From Pseudobutyrivibrio ruminis AD2017 (lineage in GTDB: Bacteria; Bacillota; Clostridia; Lachnospirales; Lachnospiraceae), in assembly GCF_000424305.1 (NCBI RefSeq), contig NZ_AUJQ01000007.1:154041-218040 (forward strand): a stretch of DNA of 64,000 nucleotides, read 5' to 3'. Below the pieces are notes generated by a model that saw nothing but the letters and a program-made list of their open reading frames with translations, was not told the DNA's origin and searched no databases. Numbering within the stretch: position 1 is the stretch's first letter; every line of letters begins with the position of its first letter. This document shows positions 1-9,481 of the stretch, piece after piece. The position numbers and the translations under genes are program-made.

Positions 1-488
1 ATCAGAAGGATGTTACGGCAGTTCACATCGATTCTATCCTGGAGCTTTTGAACGAGGACGGCGAGCGCCAGGTTCAGCTTCCATACAAGAAAACATTGGT
101 GATTTCATACGAGAAGCTGTACGTGATAGACAAGGATGAAAAAAAGGGTGAACCTCATTTTGAATACAGGGAATTTGCCTACGAAAAAGCCATGAATTAC
201 CCTAAAGAAACCTATACGAAATGGTTCGATTGTGATAGAATAATGGCTAATATTGTAATAAGAACCCGTGCTGAAGGGGACTATCTGGTCATCGATTCTA
301 AAGGAAATCGCAAATCTATTCAAGATTATTTTGTTGATGAGAAAATCCCTCGCCACATGAGAGACGAAGTGCCATTGGTTTGTGATGGCAATCATGTTAT
401 GTGGGTTGTAGGCCACAGGGTTAGCGAATATTACAAGATTTCTGAAAATACCACTCGAGTATTAGAGATAAGTTACACGGAGGAATAA
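1..488 (+). CDS. tilS: tRNA(Ile)-lysidine synthase, C-terminal part (5' end outside window)
   Basis: The reading frame is open from base 3, so the gene starts before the window. Only about 161 C-terminal residues are visible: the end of the helical linker, then the TilS C-terminal domain, with the family-like stretch RAEGDYLVIDSKGNRK and an ending of VGHRVSEYYKISENT. TilS converts the wobble cytidine of a tRNA-Ile to lysidine with ATP so that it reads AUA; the catalytic PP-loop half is not in view. It stops 4 bp before hpt, and tilS-hpt-ftsH is a conserved Firmicute cluster, which supports the call. Confidence 0.9.
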   Translation, partial: QKDVTAVHIDSILELLNEDGERQVQLPYKKTLVISYEKLYVIDKDEKKGEPHFEYREFAYEKAMNYPKETYTKWFDCDRIMANIVIRTRAEGDYLVIDSKGNRKSIQDYFVDEKIPRHMRDEVPLVCDGNHVMWVVGHRVSEYYKISENTTRVLEISYTEE

Positions 489-492
489 TAAA

Positions 493-1017
493 ATGAGTGA
501 GAACATTAAAGTTCTATTACCAGAAGAGGAATTGGCTGAAAGAATTTCAGAGCTAGGAGCACAGATTAGCAAGGATTATGAAGGCGAATCAGTATTTTTG
601 GTATGTGTTTTGAAGGGCGCAGCTATGTTTGCATGCGAGCTTGCTAAGCGTATCACAGTTCCAGTTATCATGGATTTTATCGCTACATCTAGCTATGAAG
701 GCGGCACAGTTTCTACAGGTGTTGTAAAGCTTAAGAAAGAGTTGGATTTAGACCCAACAGGACAGAATGTCATCATTGTTGAGGATATTATAGACAGCGG
801 AAATACACTTAACTTCCTTGGTCATTATTTCAAGGACCGCGGAGCAAAATCAGTACGTATGGTTACTATGCTTGATAAGCCAGACCGCAGAGAAGTGGAT
901 GTTCACGTTGATTACACAGGTTTCACTATTCCAGACCAGTTTGTAGTTGGTTACGGATTAGATTACGACCAGAAATATCGTAACCTTCCATACATCGGCG
1001 TAGTGGAGCTAGACTAG
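493..1017 (+). CDS. hpt: Hypoxanthine phosphoribosyltransferase
   Basis: 174 residues, full length for the family. It joins hypoxanthine or guanine to PRPP to make IMP or GMP (purine salvage, cytosol). The PRPP-binding loop is visible as VEDIIDSGNTL near residues 96-106, and the substrate loop includes the segment FVVGYGLDYDQKYRNLPYIG near the C-terminus. It begins 4 bp after tilS and ends 9 bp before ftsH, so it is probably translated from the same message. The ribosome site is GGAGG in the last codons of tilS. Confidence 0.95.
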   Translation: MSENIKVLLPEEELAERISELGAQISKDYEGESVFLVCVLKGAAMFACELAKRITVPVIMDFIATSSYEGGTVSTGVVKLKKELDLDPTGQNVIIVEDIIDSGNTLNFLGHYFKDRGAKSVRMVTMLDKPDRREVDVHVDYTGFTIPDQFVVGYGLDYDQKYRNLPYIGVVELD

Positions 1018-1026
1018 GAGGATAAT

Positions 1027-2850
1027 TTGAAGAAATCTAGAGCTTCAGGAATGATAATCTATGCATTGTTTGTTGCTGTTGTGCTGGTTATGCTGTACAC
1101 AAGCATGGGCAAATCAACAACAACCTATTCAATGTCACAGTTTAAATCAGCAATAAAGCAGGGCGAAGTCGAATCCGTTGCTATCACTCAGAACGAACAG
1201 GTTCCAACAGGAGCTGCAAACATAAAGCTTTCCGATGGTTCCACAGTTATTTTGTATGTTTCAGATGTTAATTCCTTACAGGACACATTAGCAAAAGAAA
1301 GGATAACATACACACTTTCAGATGTTCCAAAGGACAGCTGGATATCAGAGTTACTTCCAATGCTTGTTGTGCTTGGTGCAGTATTCATCCTGTTTATGAT
1401 AATGATGAATGCTCAGAACGCAGGCGGCAGCGGCGGAACTAATGCTAAAATGATGAATTTTGGCAAAAGTCGTGCCAAGATGACTAACAAAGAAGACATC
1501 AATACCACATTTGATGATGTGGCAGGTCTTAAAGAGGAAAAGGAAGAAGTCGAAGAGCTTGTTGATTTCCTTAAGGACCCAGGCAAATACACAAAGCTTG
1601 GCGCACGTATTCCAAAGGGTGTTATTTTAGTAGGCCCTCCAGGAACAGGTAAAACACTTCTTGCCAAGGCTATTGCAGGCGAGGCAGGAGTTCCATTTTT
1701 CTCAATATCAGGTTCTGATTTCGTTGAGATGTTTGTTGGTGTGGGTGCTTCCCGTGTACGTGATTTATTCGCAGAGGCCAAGCAGAATGCACCATGTATC
1801 GTATTTATCGATGAGATAGATGCAGTTGCCAGACGCAGAGGTACTGGTATGGGTGGCGGCCATGATGAGCGTGAGCAGACACTTAACCAGCTTCTTGTAG
1901 AGATGGACGGCTTTGGTGTCAACGAAGGCATCATTGTTATGGCAGCTACAAACCGCGTAGATATCCTTGATCAGGCTATCATGCGTCCAGGACGTTTCGA
2001 CAGAAAGGTTTATGTTGGCAGACCTGACGTTAAGGGCCGTGAGGAAATCCTTAAGGTTCATGCTACCAACAAGGCCTTAGGTGATGATGTTGATTTGCAC
2101 CAGGTTGCGCAGTCGACAGTTGGTTTCACAGGTGCAGACCTTGAAAATCTTCTTAACGAAGCAGCCATTCTTGCAGCAGGTGAGAATCGACAGTACATAG
2201 TACAAGAGGATATTAAGAAATCCTTCATTAAAGTTGGAATTGGTAAAGAAAAGAAGAGTAGAGTGGTTTCTGACAAAGAAAAGCGAATCACCGCATATCA
2301 CGAAGCAGGACACGCCATTCTATTCCATGTGCTTCCAGATGTAGGTCCAGTTTACACTGTTTCTATCATACCTACAGGTGCGAGCGCAGCAGGCTATACA
2401 ATGCCTATAGATGAAAACGATAATATGTTTAACACCAAGGGCAAAATGCTCCAGAATATTATTGTTTCATTGGGCGGTAGAGTTGCAGAAGAGCTTATTT
2501 TTGATGATGTTACCACAGGTGCATCAAATGATATTAAACAGGCCACTCAGATGGCCAAAAACATGGTTACAAAATATGGATTTTCTAAGACAATCGGCAT
2601 GGTTCACTATGGCGACGATGAAGAGGAAGTATTTATAGGCCGTGACCTTGCCCATGCCAAGGGCTTTTCCGATGCTACAGCGAAGGCTATCGATGACGAA
2701 GTTAAAAACATCATCGATGAATGTTATGAAAAAGCTGTGAAAATTCTTAAAGAAAATGAACAGATACTACATAAATGTGCTAATCTATTAATAGAGAACG
2801 AAAGAATTGGTAGAGACGAATTCGAAGCACTATTTGATAGTGAAAACTAG
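1027..2850 (+). CDS. ftsH: ATP-dependent zinc metalloprotease FtsH
   Basis: 607 residues. A membrane-anchored AAA+ protease that extracts and degrades membrane and short-lived cytosolic proteins. Two N-terminal membrane segments (about residues 8-25 and 111-128) flank a small extracytoplasmic domain. The AAA module has Walker A GPPGTGKT near residue 204, Walker B VFIDEIDA and the second region of homology MRPGRFDR. The zinc site HEAGH is near residues 425-429. The start is TTG, chosen because AGGAGG lies just upstream and overlaps the hpt stop. Last gene of the tilS-hpt-ftsH run. Confidence 0.96.
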   Translation: MKKSRASGMIIYALFVAVVLVMLYTSMGKSTTTYSMSQFKSAIKQGEVESVAITQNEQVPTGAANIKLSDGSTVILYVSDVNSLQDTLAKERITYTLSDVPKDSWISELLPMLVVLGAVFILFMIMMNAQNAGGSGGTNAKMMNFGKSRAKMTNKEDINTTFDDVAGLKEEKEEVEELVDFLKDPGKYTKLGARIPKGVILVGPPGTGKTLLAKAIAGEAGVPFFSISGSDFVEMFVGVGASRVRDLFAEAKQNAPCIVFIDEIDAVARRRGTGMGGGHDEREQTLNQLLVEMDGFGVNEGIIVMAATNRVDILDQAIMRPGRFDRKVYVGRPDVKGREEILKVHATNKALGDDVDLHQVAQSTVGFTGADLENLLNEAAILAAGENRQYIVQEDIKKSFIKVGIGKEKKSRVVSDKEKRITAYHEAGHAILFHVLPDVGPVYTVSIIPTGASAAGYTMPIDENDNMFNTKGKMLQNIIVSLGGRVAEELIFDDVTTGASNDIKQATQMAKNMVTKYGFSKTIGMVHYGDDEEEVFIGRDLAHAKGFSDATAKAIDDEVKNIIDECYEKAVKILKENEQILHKCANLLIENERIGRDEFEALFDSEN

Positions 2851-2897
2851 CAAACAATCGCTGTAGAAGGAATAATCCGGGGAGTTTAGTGCGATAT

Positions 2898-3020
2898 GCA
2901 CAAAAATGGTTATGATGTTTTGTTATATTTGTGCACACTTAAGTGTTGCACCGCCATATAATAAACATCGTAAAAACCCCCCAATACATTATATAATTTT
3001 TACTAACCCCATAGTAAAAA
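2898..3020. repeat. Nested inverted repeats between ftsH and the amylase gene
   Basis: This 244-bp gap holds several imperfect palindromes. TGCACAAA near 2899 faces TTTGTGCA near 2928. GTGCACACTT (2931-2940) is directly followed by AAGTGTTGCAC (2941-2951). TTTTTACTA (2997-3005) faces TAGTAAAAA (3012-3020) around a short C-rich loop. They could be regulator sites for the amylase gene or RNA hairpins in its leader. TATAAT-like hexamers occur at 2957 and 2992, but neither has a good -35 at the right distance. Confidence 0.45.
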
Positions 3021-3031
3021 TACCTTCTCCT

Positions 3032-3062
3032 AAAAAGACAGCGATCGTAGCTGTCTTTTTTA
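3032..3062 (+). terminator. Hairpin with T-run upstream of the amylase gene
   Basis: AAAAAGACAGC (3032-3042) pairs with GCTGTCTTTTT (3050-3060), followed by more T. The stem is also A/T symmetric on the other strand. It sits 33 bp before the amylase start, so it ends the ftsH transcript or attenuates a leader transcript. Confidence 0.7.
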
Positions 3063-3094
3063 CTATCTAAAAATATTCAAAGGGGAATTCGGTT

Positions 3095-5125
3095 ATGAAT
3101 ATCCAAGCAATATATTCAGATGGAACAGCAGAATACAGAACGCCAATGGAGCCAGAGCCTTATGATTTGGTAACTATCAGGCTAAGAGTCTTTCATCAAG
3201 AGGATGTAGAGGCTTATTTGGTTTCCAGACAACTAGAAGCCCCTAAACGACTTCATCTTGAAAGAACAAGGGGAGACTTTGATTATTATTCCTGCGATGT
3301 AAAGCTTTCGGACCAGGAATTAAGATATCATTTTGAAATATCTGGCGATGCAGGAGTCTATTATTACGACAGGGTTGGACTATGGCGTGACCCACGTGAG
3401 CACTATGACTTCTCAATCACTCCAGGGTTTTCCACACCTGCATGGTCTAAAGGTGCAGTTATGTACCAAATTCTCGTGGATAGATTCTACAATGGGGACG
3501 AATCTAACGATGTAGAGACAAACGAATATCATTATGTAGGTGCTCCTGTGCAGCGTGTCACAGATTGGGATAGTATTCCTGCTAACTTGGATATTGGACG
3601 TTTCTACGGTGGCGATTTGGAAGGCGTTAGGCAGAAGCTCCACTATCTGAAAAGTCTGGGGGTAGAAGTAATCTATTTCAATCCACTATTTGTATCCCCT
3701 TCTAACCATAAATACGACACATCAGATTATGATTATATCGACCCACATCTCACTATCATCAAAAATGATGGAGGAGAATGCCTGAAGAACGGTGACTATG
3801 ACAACAGTCATGCCACCAAATACAAGCTTAGAGTTACAAACAAAGAGAACTTAGAGGCTAGTAACCAGTTCTTTGCAGATTTCGTTACTGAGGCCCATGA
3901 AAAGGGAATCAGAGTTATTATTGACGGTGTATTCAATCACTGTGGTTCCTTTAATAAATGGCTTAATAGAGAGAAAATTTATTCCAAGGAAGAAGGCTAT
4001 GAACCGGGAGCTTACGAAAGCAAGGATAGTCCATATCACGACTTTTTCTGGTTTTACGAAGACTCTTGGCCAGATAACAAATCATATGATGGCTGGTGGA
4101 GTCATGACACACTTCCAAAGCTTAATTATGAGGCTTCAGAAAAGCTTTACAATTATATTCTCAACATTGGAAAGAAATGGGTGAGCCCACCTTATAACTG
4201 CGATGGCTGGAGACTTGACGTTGCAGCGGATTTGGGTCACTCAGAGGAATTCAATCATAAATTCTGGCATGATTTTAGAGATGTAGTAAAATCTGCCAAT
4301 CCTAATGCAATCATCCTTGCGGAGCATTACGGCAATCCTAGTGCCTGGCTGGCGGGTGACCAGTGGGATACGGTAATGAACTATGATGCATTTATGGAAC
4401 CGCTTACATTCTTTTTAACAGGAATGGAAAAGCATTCAGATGAATTCCAGCCTAGTGCCATTGGTGATGGCGAAAGATTTAAAAATACCATGCTGCATTT
4501 TATGGCAAGATTGAAGACACCATCTTTGTACTGTGCTATGAATCAGCTATCAAACCATGACCATTCCAGATTTTTGACCCGTACTAATCACGTTGTAGGA
4601 CGTTTAGATTCTAAGGGCGCCAGAGCCGCAGAAGACGGTGTAAGCATCCCTATTATGAAGCTGGCAGAAATGGTACAGATGACCTGGCCAGGAGCTCCTA
4701 CCCTGTATTATGGAGATGAGGCAGGGGTATGTGGTTTTACCGACCCAGATAGCCGTCGTACCTTCCCTTGGGGTCACTGCGATTACAATCTTATAGATTA
4801 CACCCGTGATATGATTATGGTTCACAAACAGAGTCGTGCTATTAAGGATGGTTCTTTTAGATTTCTTAAATGTGGTCAGGGATTTATTAGCTATGCCAGA
4901 TTTAATTCCAACGAGCAGGTTGTTGTGGTAATCAATTCCAATGGAAATTCCATGGAAGTGGATATACCAGTTTGGATTGCTGGCATACCAATGAATTCTC
5001 AAATGGAAAGGGTTATTTTGACCAACGAGGTTGGCTATTCCATTATGCCGACCGATATAAATGTTGAAGGTGGAAATATACATGTTGAGCTCACACCATA
5101 TACTGGCATAGTGTACAAAAGATAG
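3095..5125 (+). CDS. Glycoside hydrolase family 13 (neopullulanase/cyclomaltodextrinase-like)
   Basis: 676 residues with no signal peptide, so probably intracellular. Residues 1-125 form a beta-rich N-terminal domain like CBM34 of neopullulanases. A GH13 (beta/alpha)8 barrel follows: YQILVDRFYNGD, then the conserved GVEVIYFNPLF, the nucleophile Asp375 in DGWRLDVAAD, acid/base Glu410 in ILAEHYG, and the third Asp489 in LSNHDHSR. A short beta domain closes the protein. It likely hydrolyses alpha-1,4 (and 1,6) bonds of imported maltodextrins. The exact substrate cannot be read from sequence. The start has AAAGGGG upstream. It stands alone between terminators. Confidence 0.9.
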   Translation: MNIQAIYSDGTAEYRTPMEPEPYDLVTIRLRVFHQEDVEAYLVSRQLEAPKRLHLERTRGDFDYYSCDVKLSDQELRYHFEISGDAGVYYYDRVGLWRDPREHYDFSITPGFSTPAWSKGAVMYQILVDRFYNGDESNDVETNEYHYVGAPVQRVTDWDSIPANLDIGRFYGGDLEGVRQKLHYLKSLGVEVIYFNPLFVSPSNHKYDTSDYDYIDPHLTIIKNDGGECLKNGDYDNSHATKYKLRVTNKENLEASNQFFADFVTEAHEKGIRVIIDGVFNHCGSFNKWLNREKIYSKEEGYEPGAYESKDSPYHDFFWFYEDSWPDNKSYDGWWSHDTLPKLNYEASEKLYNYILNIGKKWVSPPYNCDGWRLDVAADLGHSEEFNHKFWHDFRDVVKSANPNAIILAEHYGNPSAWLAGDQWDTVMNYDAFMEPLTFFLTGMEKHSDEFQPSAIGDGERFKNTMLHFMARLKTPSLYCAMNQLSNHDHSRFLTRTNHVVGRLDSKGARAAEDGVSIPIMKLAEMVQMTWPGAPTLYYGDEAGVCGFTDPDSRRTFPWGHCDYNLIDYTRDMIMVHKQSRAIKDGSFRFLKCGQGFISYARFNSNEQVVVVINSNGNSMEVDIPVWIAGIPMNSQMERVILTNEVGYSIMPTDINVEGGNIHVELTPYTGIVYKR

Positions 5126-5139
5126 AGCTTATATTGTAT

Positions 5140-5168
5140 TTTACAAGTAGTTTTGCATTTAGTATAAT
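5140..5168 (+). promoter_or_regulatory. Promoter for the J-domain gene
   Basis: TTTACA at 5140-5145 and TATAAT at 5163-5168 are separated by 17 bp. The match to a vegetative promoter is close. It lies about 80 bp before the start codon at 5252. Confidence 0.6.
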
Positions 5169-5251
5169 CAGTATAAGTTTAGGCAGTAGTACAATATATA
5201 GACATTAGCAGCAGACCTGCACTAGTAATTGGGTTATACGGGAGAGTTATT

Positions 5252-5704
5252 ATGGCAAAAGATCGCACATGTCAAAGCAATATCGACATGCAGGCACTTG
5301 AGGATCGACATAAAGAGTTAGAAAAAGCATGGAACGATTTGCTAATGGAAAGAAGAGAGTTTGAGGCGCGCATCCACGCACTTGAACAAAGAGAGAAACA
5401 GTTTAAGCTTAAATGGGATTTGCTTATTCAGGAAACCGCCAGGTTCGCTGAAGACAAAGAACAGTTTGAGCGTAGAAAAAAATTCTATGAGCAGGTTCAG
5501 TCCAGCTACATGGAGCCATACTATGAACCAGACAACATCGTCCAAGGAGAGATGTTCTTTTCTGGTGTATCTGATAAGAAAGCGCTTAAAAAGCGCTATA
5601 AGGATTTGATTAAGATTTATCACCCAGATGGCGAGTCCGGCGACAACGCCACCGTGGCCGAGATAAACCGCGAATACGAAGACTTAAAAGAGTCTATGAA
5701 TTAA
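5252..5704 (+). CDS. Coiled-coil protein with C-terminal J domain
   Basis: 150 residues. Residues 8-90 are highly charged (E/K/R/Q rich) and predicted as one long coiled coil. Residues about 105-150 read as a J domain: KKALKKRYKDLIKIYHPDGE with the diagnostic HPD, then the helix EINREYEDLKESM. J domains stimulate Hsp70 (DnaK) ATPase. Here the J domain is at the C-terminus and there is no Gly-rich or zinc region, so this is not DnaJ itself but a specialised co-chaperone or scaffold; the client is unknown. Its stop codon overlaps the end of the convergent pseudouridine synthase gene by 4 bp. Confidence 0.75.
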   Translation: MAKDRTCQSNIDMQALEDRHKELEKAWNDLLMERREFEARIHALEQREKQFKLKWDLLIQETARFAEDKEQFERRKKFYEQVQSSYMEPYYEPDNIVQGEMFFSGVSDKKALKKRYKDLIKIYHPDGESGDNATVAEINREYEDLKESMN

Positions 5705-6636
5705 AATGCCTTCCCCTTGAGGGGAAGGTGGTCCGAAGGACCGGATGAGGTGTCTACTACAGCAGCCATATCACTTGGCAAATCCGCTGTGAATGACATC
5801 TCTTTTTTTGTTATCGGATGCCTAAACTCAATCCTACGTGAATGCAACGCCTGTCTATCCATCCATTCAAAATCCGGATTATACAAATAATCCCCAATCA
5901 GCGGATGTCCGATATATTTGAAGTGCACCCTAATCTGATGAGTGCGCCCTGTTTCCAAATGTATGGAAACAAGACTATGCCCATTCATTTCCTCTACAAC
6001 CTTATAGTGGGTAACGGCACGCTCACCGTTTTCAAAATCAACCTGTCTGGTAATAATAGATTCTCCAACACGCCCAATAGGCGCATCTATAGTACCTTCC
6101 TTTTGTTCTAAGGAACCTCTTACAATAGCGTAGTATTCCCTGTGAAACTGTCTGTTTTTAACAGCTGTAGAAATAATATTGGCACTAACCAAATGCTTGG
6201 CTATAACAGTAAGGCCAGAAGTATTCTTATCTAATCTGTTGGCACAACGGAAAATAAAAGGCTTACCTTGGGACTCATAATAATAGGCCAGCCCGTTGGC
6301 CAAAGAATCCTCGTAATGATTAAGACTAGGATGTATAGGCAGCCCAGCAGGCTTATTTATTACAATAATATCCTCGTCTTCATAAACAATATCTAAATCC
6401 ATCTTAACAGCAGGAATCTTTTCAGAAGAATCCTCCTCGGTGATATTCACAGTCAAAATCTCTCCTGCCTTTAGCTTATAGTTCATATGAACCCACTCGC
6501 CATCGATTACAACGTTGTTTGGCATCTTTTTGATGGCGGTGATGTTAGCAGAAGAGTAACCTTGAGCTTTAAGATATTTATCTATCTGAAATCCATCGTA
6601 TTCAGTTGCTATTTCGTATTTTAATGTTCTTTTCAT
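5701..6636 (-). CDS. RluA/RluD-family pseudouridine synthase
   Basis: 311 residues. Converts specific uridines in rRNA (or tRNA) to pseudouridine. Residues 1-65 are an S4 RNA-binding domain. The catalytic domain follows, with the RluA-family signature NRLDKNTSGL and the catalytic Asp at residue 136. The GRTHQIRVHF motif is near residue 230. The last ~15 residues (ending DHLPLKGKAF) are encoded by a REP-like palindrome rather than by family-conserved sequence. The target position on rRNA cannot be told. It lies downstream of and parallel to cellobiose phosphorylase but with a hairpin between them. Confidence 0.9.
   Translation of the reverse strand: MKRTLKYEIATEYDGFQIDKYLKAQGYSSANITAIKKMPNNVVIDGEWVHMNYKLKAGEILTVNITEEDSSEKIPAVKMDLDIVYEDEDIIVINKPAGLPIHPSLNHYEDSLANGLAYYYESQGKPFIFRCANRLDKNTSGLTVIAKHLVSANIISTAVKNRQFHREYYAIVRGSLEQKEGTIDAPIGRVGESIITRQVDFENGERAVTHYKVVEEMNGHSLVSIHLETGRTHQIRVHFKYIGHPLIGDYLYNPDFEWMDRQALHSRRIEFRHPITKKEMSFTADLPSDMAAVVDTSSGPSDHLPLKGKAF
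5706..5752. repeat. REP-like palindromic element inside the 3' end of the pseudouridine synthase gene
   Basis: Two adjacent hairpins: CCTTCCCCT/AGGGGAAGG (5709-5717 and 5720-5728) and GGTCC/GGACC (5730-5734 and 5738-5742), ending in GGATGAGGTG. This composition resembles a dispersed palindromic repeat I recall from many Lachnospiraceae genomes (recollection, not searched). Here it supplies the C-terminal codons and stop of the minus-strand gene and lies right after the stop of the J-domain gene. Confidence 0.65.
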
Positions 6637-6657
6637 AAGGATAATTATTAAGCAGAA

Positions 6658-6683
6658 GAGCCAGGCATGTCAATGCCTGGCTC
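6658..6683 (-). terminator. Hairpin between cellobiose phosphorylase and the pseudouridine synthase gene
   Basis: GAGCCAGGCAT (6658-6668) and ATGCCTGGCTC (6673-6683) form an 11-bp perfect stem with a 4-base loop. Read on the minus strand it is followed by a broken T-rich stretch, so it is probably the terminator of the cellobiose phosphorylase transcript, perhaps leaky. Confidence 0.6.
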
Positions 6684-6726
6684 ATTCATAGAAGGAGAAT
6701 AATAATATTTAATGAAGAAAAAGAAA

Positions 6727-9162
6727 CTAATTCATTGTAGCGATTACATTTACAGTCTTCTTGCTTCCGTCGAAAGGAATTACATTTCCCTTAACCTCTA
6801 CGCCGTCAACTGTAAGTGATGCAACGCCCTTTTGAACCTTGTTAGGGTTCTTGATTTCAATATTGTAGGTTACACCGCGGTAAACACGTGTGATATTGAA
6901 ATCGCCGAATTCTGCTGGAATGCATGGATTTACTGAAAGTCCCTCAAGTGTAGGATAAATTCCAAGAATGTACTGAGAGATATTTGTAAATGTCCAAGCA
7001 GCAGTACCTGTAAGCCAGCTGTTCTTTGCCTCACCGTGGAACTTAGCATCAGCTCCTGCTACCATCTGTGAGTAAACATAAGGCTCAGTTCTATGTATCT
7101 CAGAAATGTCCTCAATATATGATGGACAAGTCTTCTTGTAAACTTCAAATGCTCTGTCGCCACGACCGATACATGTTTCTGCAATAGAAATCCATGGGTT
7201 GTTGTGGCAGAAGATACCAGCATTTTCCTTGTATCCAGGTGGATATGATGTGATTTCACCAAGCTCAAGATGATATCTTGTGTAAGCAGGCTGAAGAATC
7301 ATAACACCATACTTTGTATCAAGCTTTTCCTTAACTGAATCAAGGGCTTTCTTTGCCTTGCCATCCTCGATACCAACACCAGCCATTACGCACATACCCT
7401 GTGGCTCAATATAAATCTGTCCTTCATAACATTCCTTAGAACCGACCTTGTGGCTGTAAGCATCATAAGCACGTACGAACCACTCGCCGTCCCAGCCATC
7501 CTTCTCAATGGCTTTAATCATCTTATCAACCTCAGCTAAAACTCTGTCAGCTTCAGCATTGTCGCCCATGAGCTTGCAAAGATCTGCGTACTCGCGGCCA
7601 TATTTTACAAACATACCAGCAATAAATACTGATTCAGCAACAGGTCCCTCTGAAGGTCCGAAGCACTGGAAGCTTTCACCTGGATGCTCAGAGAAGCAGT
7701 TAAGGTTCAAGCAGTCATTCCAATCTGCACGACCAATAAGTGGAAGGTCATGTGGACCCTTGTGATTAACAATATAATCAAATGAACGCTTCAAATGCTC
7801 CATAAGAGTAGTTGCCACTGACATATCATTGTCGTATGGAACCATCTCCTTAAGGATTGAAGTATCACCTGTTTCGCGAATATAAGCGCTTGTTCCAGCG
7901 ATTAGCCATAATGGATCATCGTTAAAGCCTGAACCGATATCAGAATTGCCCTTCTTTGTAAGAGGCTGATACTGATGGTAAGCGCTACCATCCTGGAACT
8001 GAGTTGAAGCGATATCAATGATACGCTCTCTAGCTCTGTCAGGAATTAAGTGAACGAAACCAAGAAGATCCTGGCAAGAATCTCTGAATCCCATTCCACG
8101 GCCAATACCTGTCTCATAGTAAGAAGCAGAACGTGACATGTTAAATGTAACCATACACTGATACTGGTTCCAAATGTTAACCATACGGTTTACATGCTCA
8201 TCCTTAGATTCGATGTGGAACTTGCTAAGAAGGTCATTCCAATATGTATTAAGAGCTGCGAAAGCCTTATCGAAATCTTCTGTTGTCTGGTACTTAGCAA
8301 GAAGAGCGTTAGCTTTCTTCTTATTGATGATACCAGGTGCTTCCCACTTATCATCCTCAGCATTCTCAACGTATCCTAAAGCAAATACGAAAGTCTTGCT
8401 TTCGCCGGCTTCAAGGCTAACATTAATCTGATGAGAAGCGATTGGATACCAACCAGAAGCGATTGTGTTATGAAGCTTACCTTCGATAACAGCTGCTGGC
8501 TTATCTGGTCCGTTGTAAGCACCGCGGAATTCATCGCGGCTTGTTTCAAAGCCGTCAATCTTTGTATTTACAGAGTAAACTGCGTAGTGGTTACGGCGCT
8601 CTCTGTATTCTGTCTTGTGATAAATAGTAGAATCTATTACTTCAACTTCACCAATTGAAAGGTTACGCTGATAGTTCTTCATATCATCATCAGCATTCCA
8701 TAAGCACCATTCTACATAAGAGAAAAGTGTAATGTCCTTTTTAGCTGAGCCTGTGTTTGTTAATGTAACCTTTGTAAGCTCTACAGGGTCACCAATTGGA
8801 ACGAATGTTGTAAGGCTAGCCTTAATATCGTTCTTTGCGCCTGTGAATTTGCTGTAGCCAATACCATGGCGACATTCGTAAGAATCAAGCTCAGTTTTTG
8901 TAGGCTGCCAACCTGGGTTCCAGATTGTATCCCCATCCTTAATATAGAAATATTTTCCGTTAGTATCTGGTGTTGTGTCGTTGTAACGATATCTAGTCAT
9001 ACGAAGAAGCTTTGCATCCTTATAGAAGGTATAGCCACCGCAGGTGTTAGATATCAGTGTGAAAAAATCCGTACAGCCCAGGTAGTTAATCCAAGGCAAA
9101 GGAGTTTTTGGAGTGGTGATAACGTATTCTTTATTGTTATCATCGAAAAAACCGTATTTCAT
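6727..9162 (-). CDS. Cellobiose phosphorylase (GH94)
   Basis: 811 residues, the same length as characterised clostridial cellobiose phosphorylases as I recall them. Cytosolic enzyme that splits cellobiose with phosphate into glucose 1-phosphate and glucose, saving one ATP. The N-terminus [15 protein letters not shown] and the central ADWNDCLN are family hallmarks; the general-acid Asp is probably residue 483 in WND. The N-terminal beta-sandwich (to about residue 270), linker and (alpha/alpha)6 barrel are all present. GGAGG lies 5' of the ATG on the minus strand. It is divergent from a LacI regulator and an ABC importer, which fits control by imported cellobiose or cellodextrins. A cellodextrin phosphorylase is less likely on length. 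Confidence 0.92.
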   Translation of the reverse strand: MKYGFFDDNNKEYVITTPKTPLPWINYLGCTDFFTLISNTCGGYTFYKDAKLLRMTRYRYNDTTPDTNGKYFYIKDGDTIWNPGWQPTKTELDSYECRHGIGYSKFTGAKNDIKASLTTFVPIGDPVELTKVTLTNTGSAKKDITLFSYVEWCLWNADDDMKNYQRNLSIGEVEVIDSTIYHKTEYRERRNHYAVYSVNTKIDGFETSRDEFRGAYNGPDKPAAVIEGKLHNTIASGWYPIASHQINVSLEAGESKTFVFALGYVENAEDDKWEAPGIINKKKANALLAKYQTTEDFDKAFAALNTYWNDLLSKFHIESKDEHVNRMVNIWNQYQCMVTFNMSRSASYYETGIGRGMGFRDSCQDLLGFVHLIPDRARERIIDIASTQFQDGSAYHQYQPLTKKGNSDIGSGFNDDPLWLIAGTSAYIRETGDTSILKEMVPYDNDMSVATTLMEHLKRSFDYIVNHKGPHDLPLIGRADWNDCLNLNCFSEHPGESFQCFGPSEGPVAESVFIAGMFVKYGREYADLCKLMGDNAEADRVLAEVDKMIKAIEKDGWDGEWFVRAYDAYSHKVGSKECYEGQIYIEPQGMCVMAGVGIEDGKAKKALDSVKEKLDTKYGVMILQPAYTRYHLELGEITSYPPGYKENAGIFCHNNPWISIAETCIGRGDRAFEVYKKTCPSYIEDISEIHRTEPYVYSQMVAGADAKFHGEAKNSWLTGTAAWTFTNISQYILGIYPTLEGLSVNPCIPAEFGDFNITRVYRGVTYNIEIKNPNKVQKGVASLTVDGVEVKGNVIPFDGSKKTVNVIATMN

Positions 9163-9199
9163 ATGATCCTCCCTAAACTTAAATTGAAATTAATGATAG

Positions 9200-9460
9200 T
9201 AAACGTTTAAGTAGTCTACTATTAGAAAAGTACGTAAAATGTGGGCAAAATCGTACGTAAACGATTAAGCGATTAGGCATACTTCTCACGCACTAAGAAT
9301 AACATATTGAGGTTAAAAAGCAAATGGGGTACAATATATTTGTGCATGTTTCACTAAAACGACTAACGAAACTTTCACGAAAACACAAATTTTCGAAAAT
9401 CTCTTGTGGATTTACGAAAATAGAGCTATATTTAAGTTACGAAAACGATTAAGCGTTTTC
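9200..9460. promoter_or_regulatory. Cluster of four LacI-type operator candidates in the divergent control region
   Basis: The 319-bp gap between cellobiose phosphorylase and lacI holds related AAACG/CGTTT sites: TAAACGTTTA (9200-9209, perfect palindrome), TAAACGATTAAGCGATTA (9258-9275), AAAACGACTAACGAAAC (9357-9373) and GAAAACG-6-CGTTTTC (9441-9460, 7-bp arms). The first two flank the minus-strand gene's 5' region; the last lies 10 bp before the lacI ribosome site. This is the expected layout for repression of both directions by the adjacent LacI protein. Confidence 0.7.
9307..9335 (+). promoter_or_regulatory. Promoter for the lacI gene
   Basis: TTGAGG (9307-9312) and TACAAT (9330-9335) with a 17-bp spacer. 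The predicted transcript would have a leader of about 140 bases that includes two operator-like sites, suggesting autoregulation. Confidence 0.6.
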
Positions 9461-9481
9461 AGAAGGGAAAAGGGAGGAATA

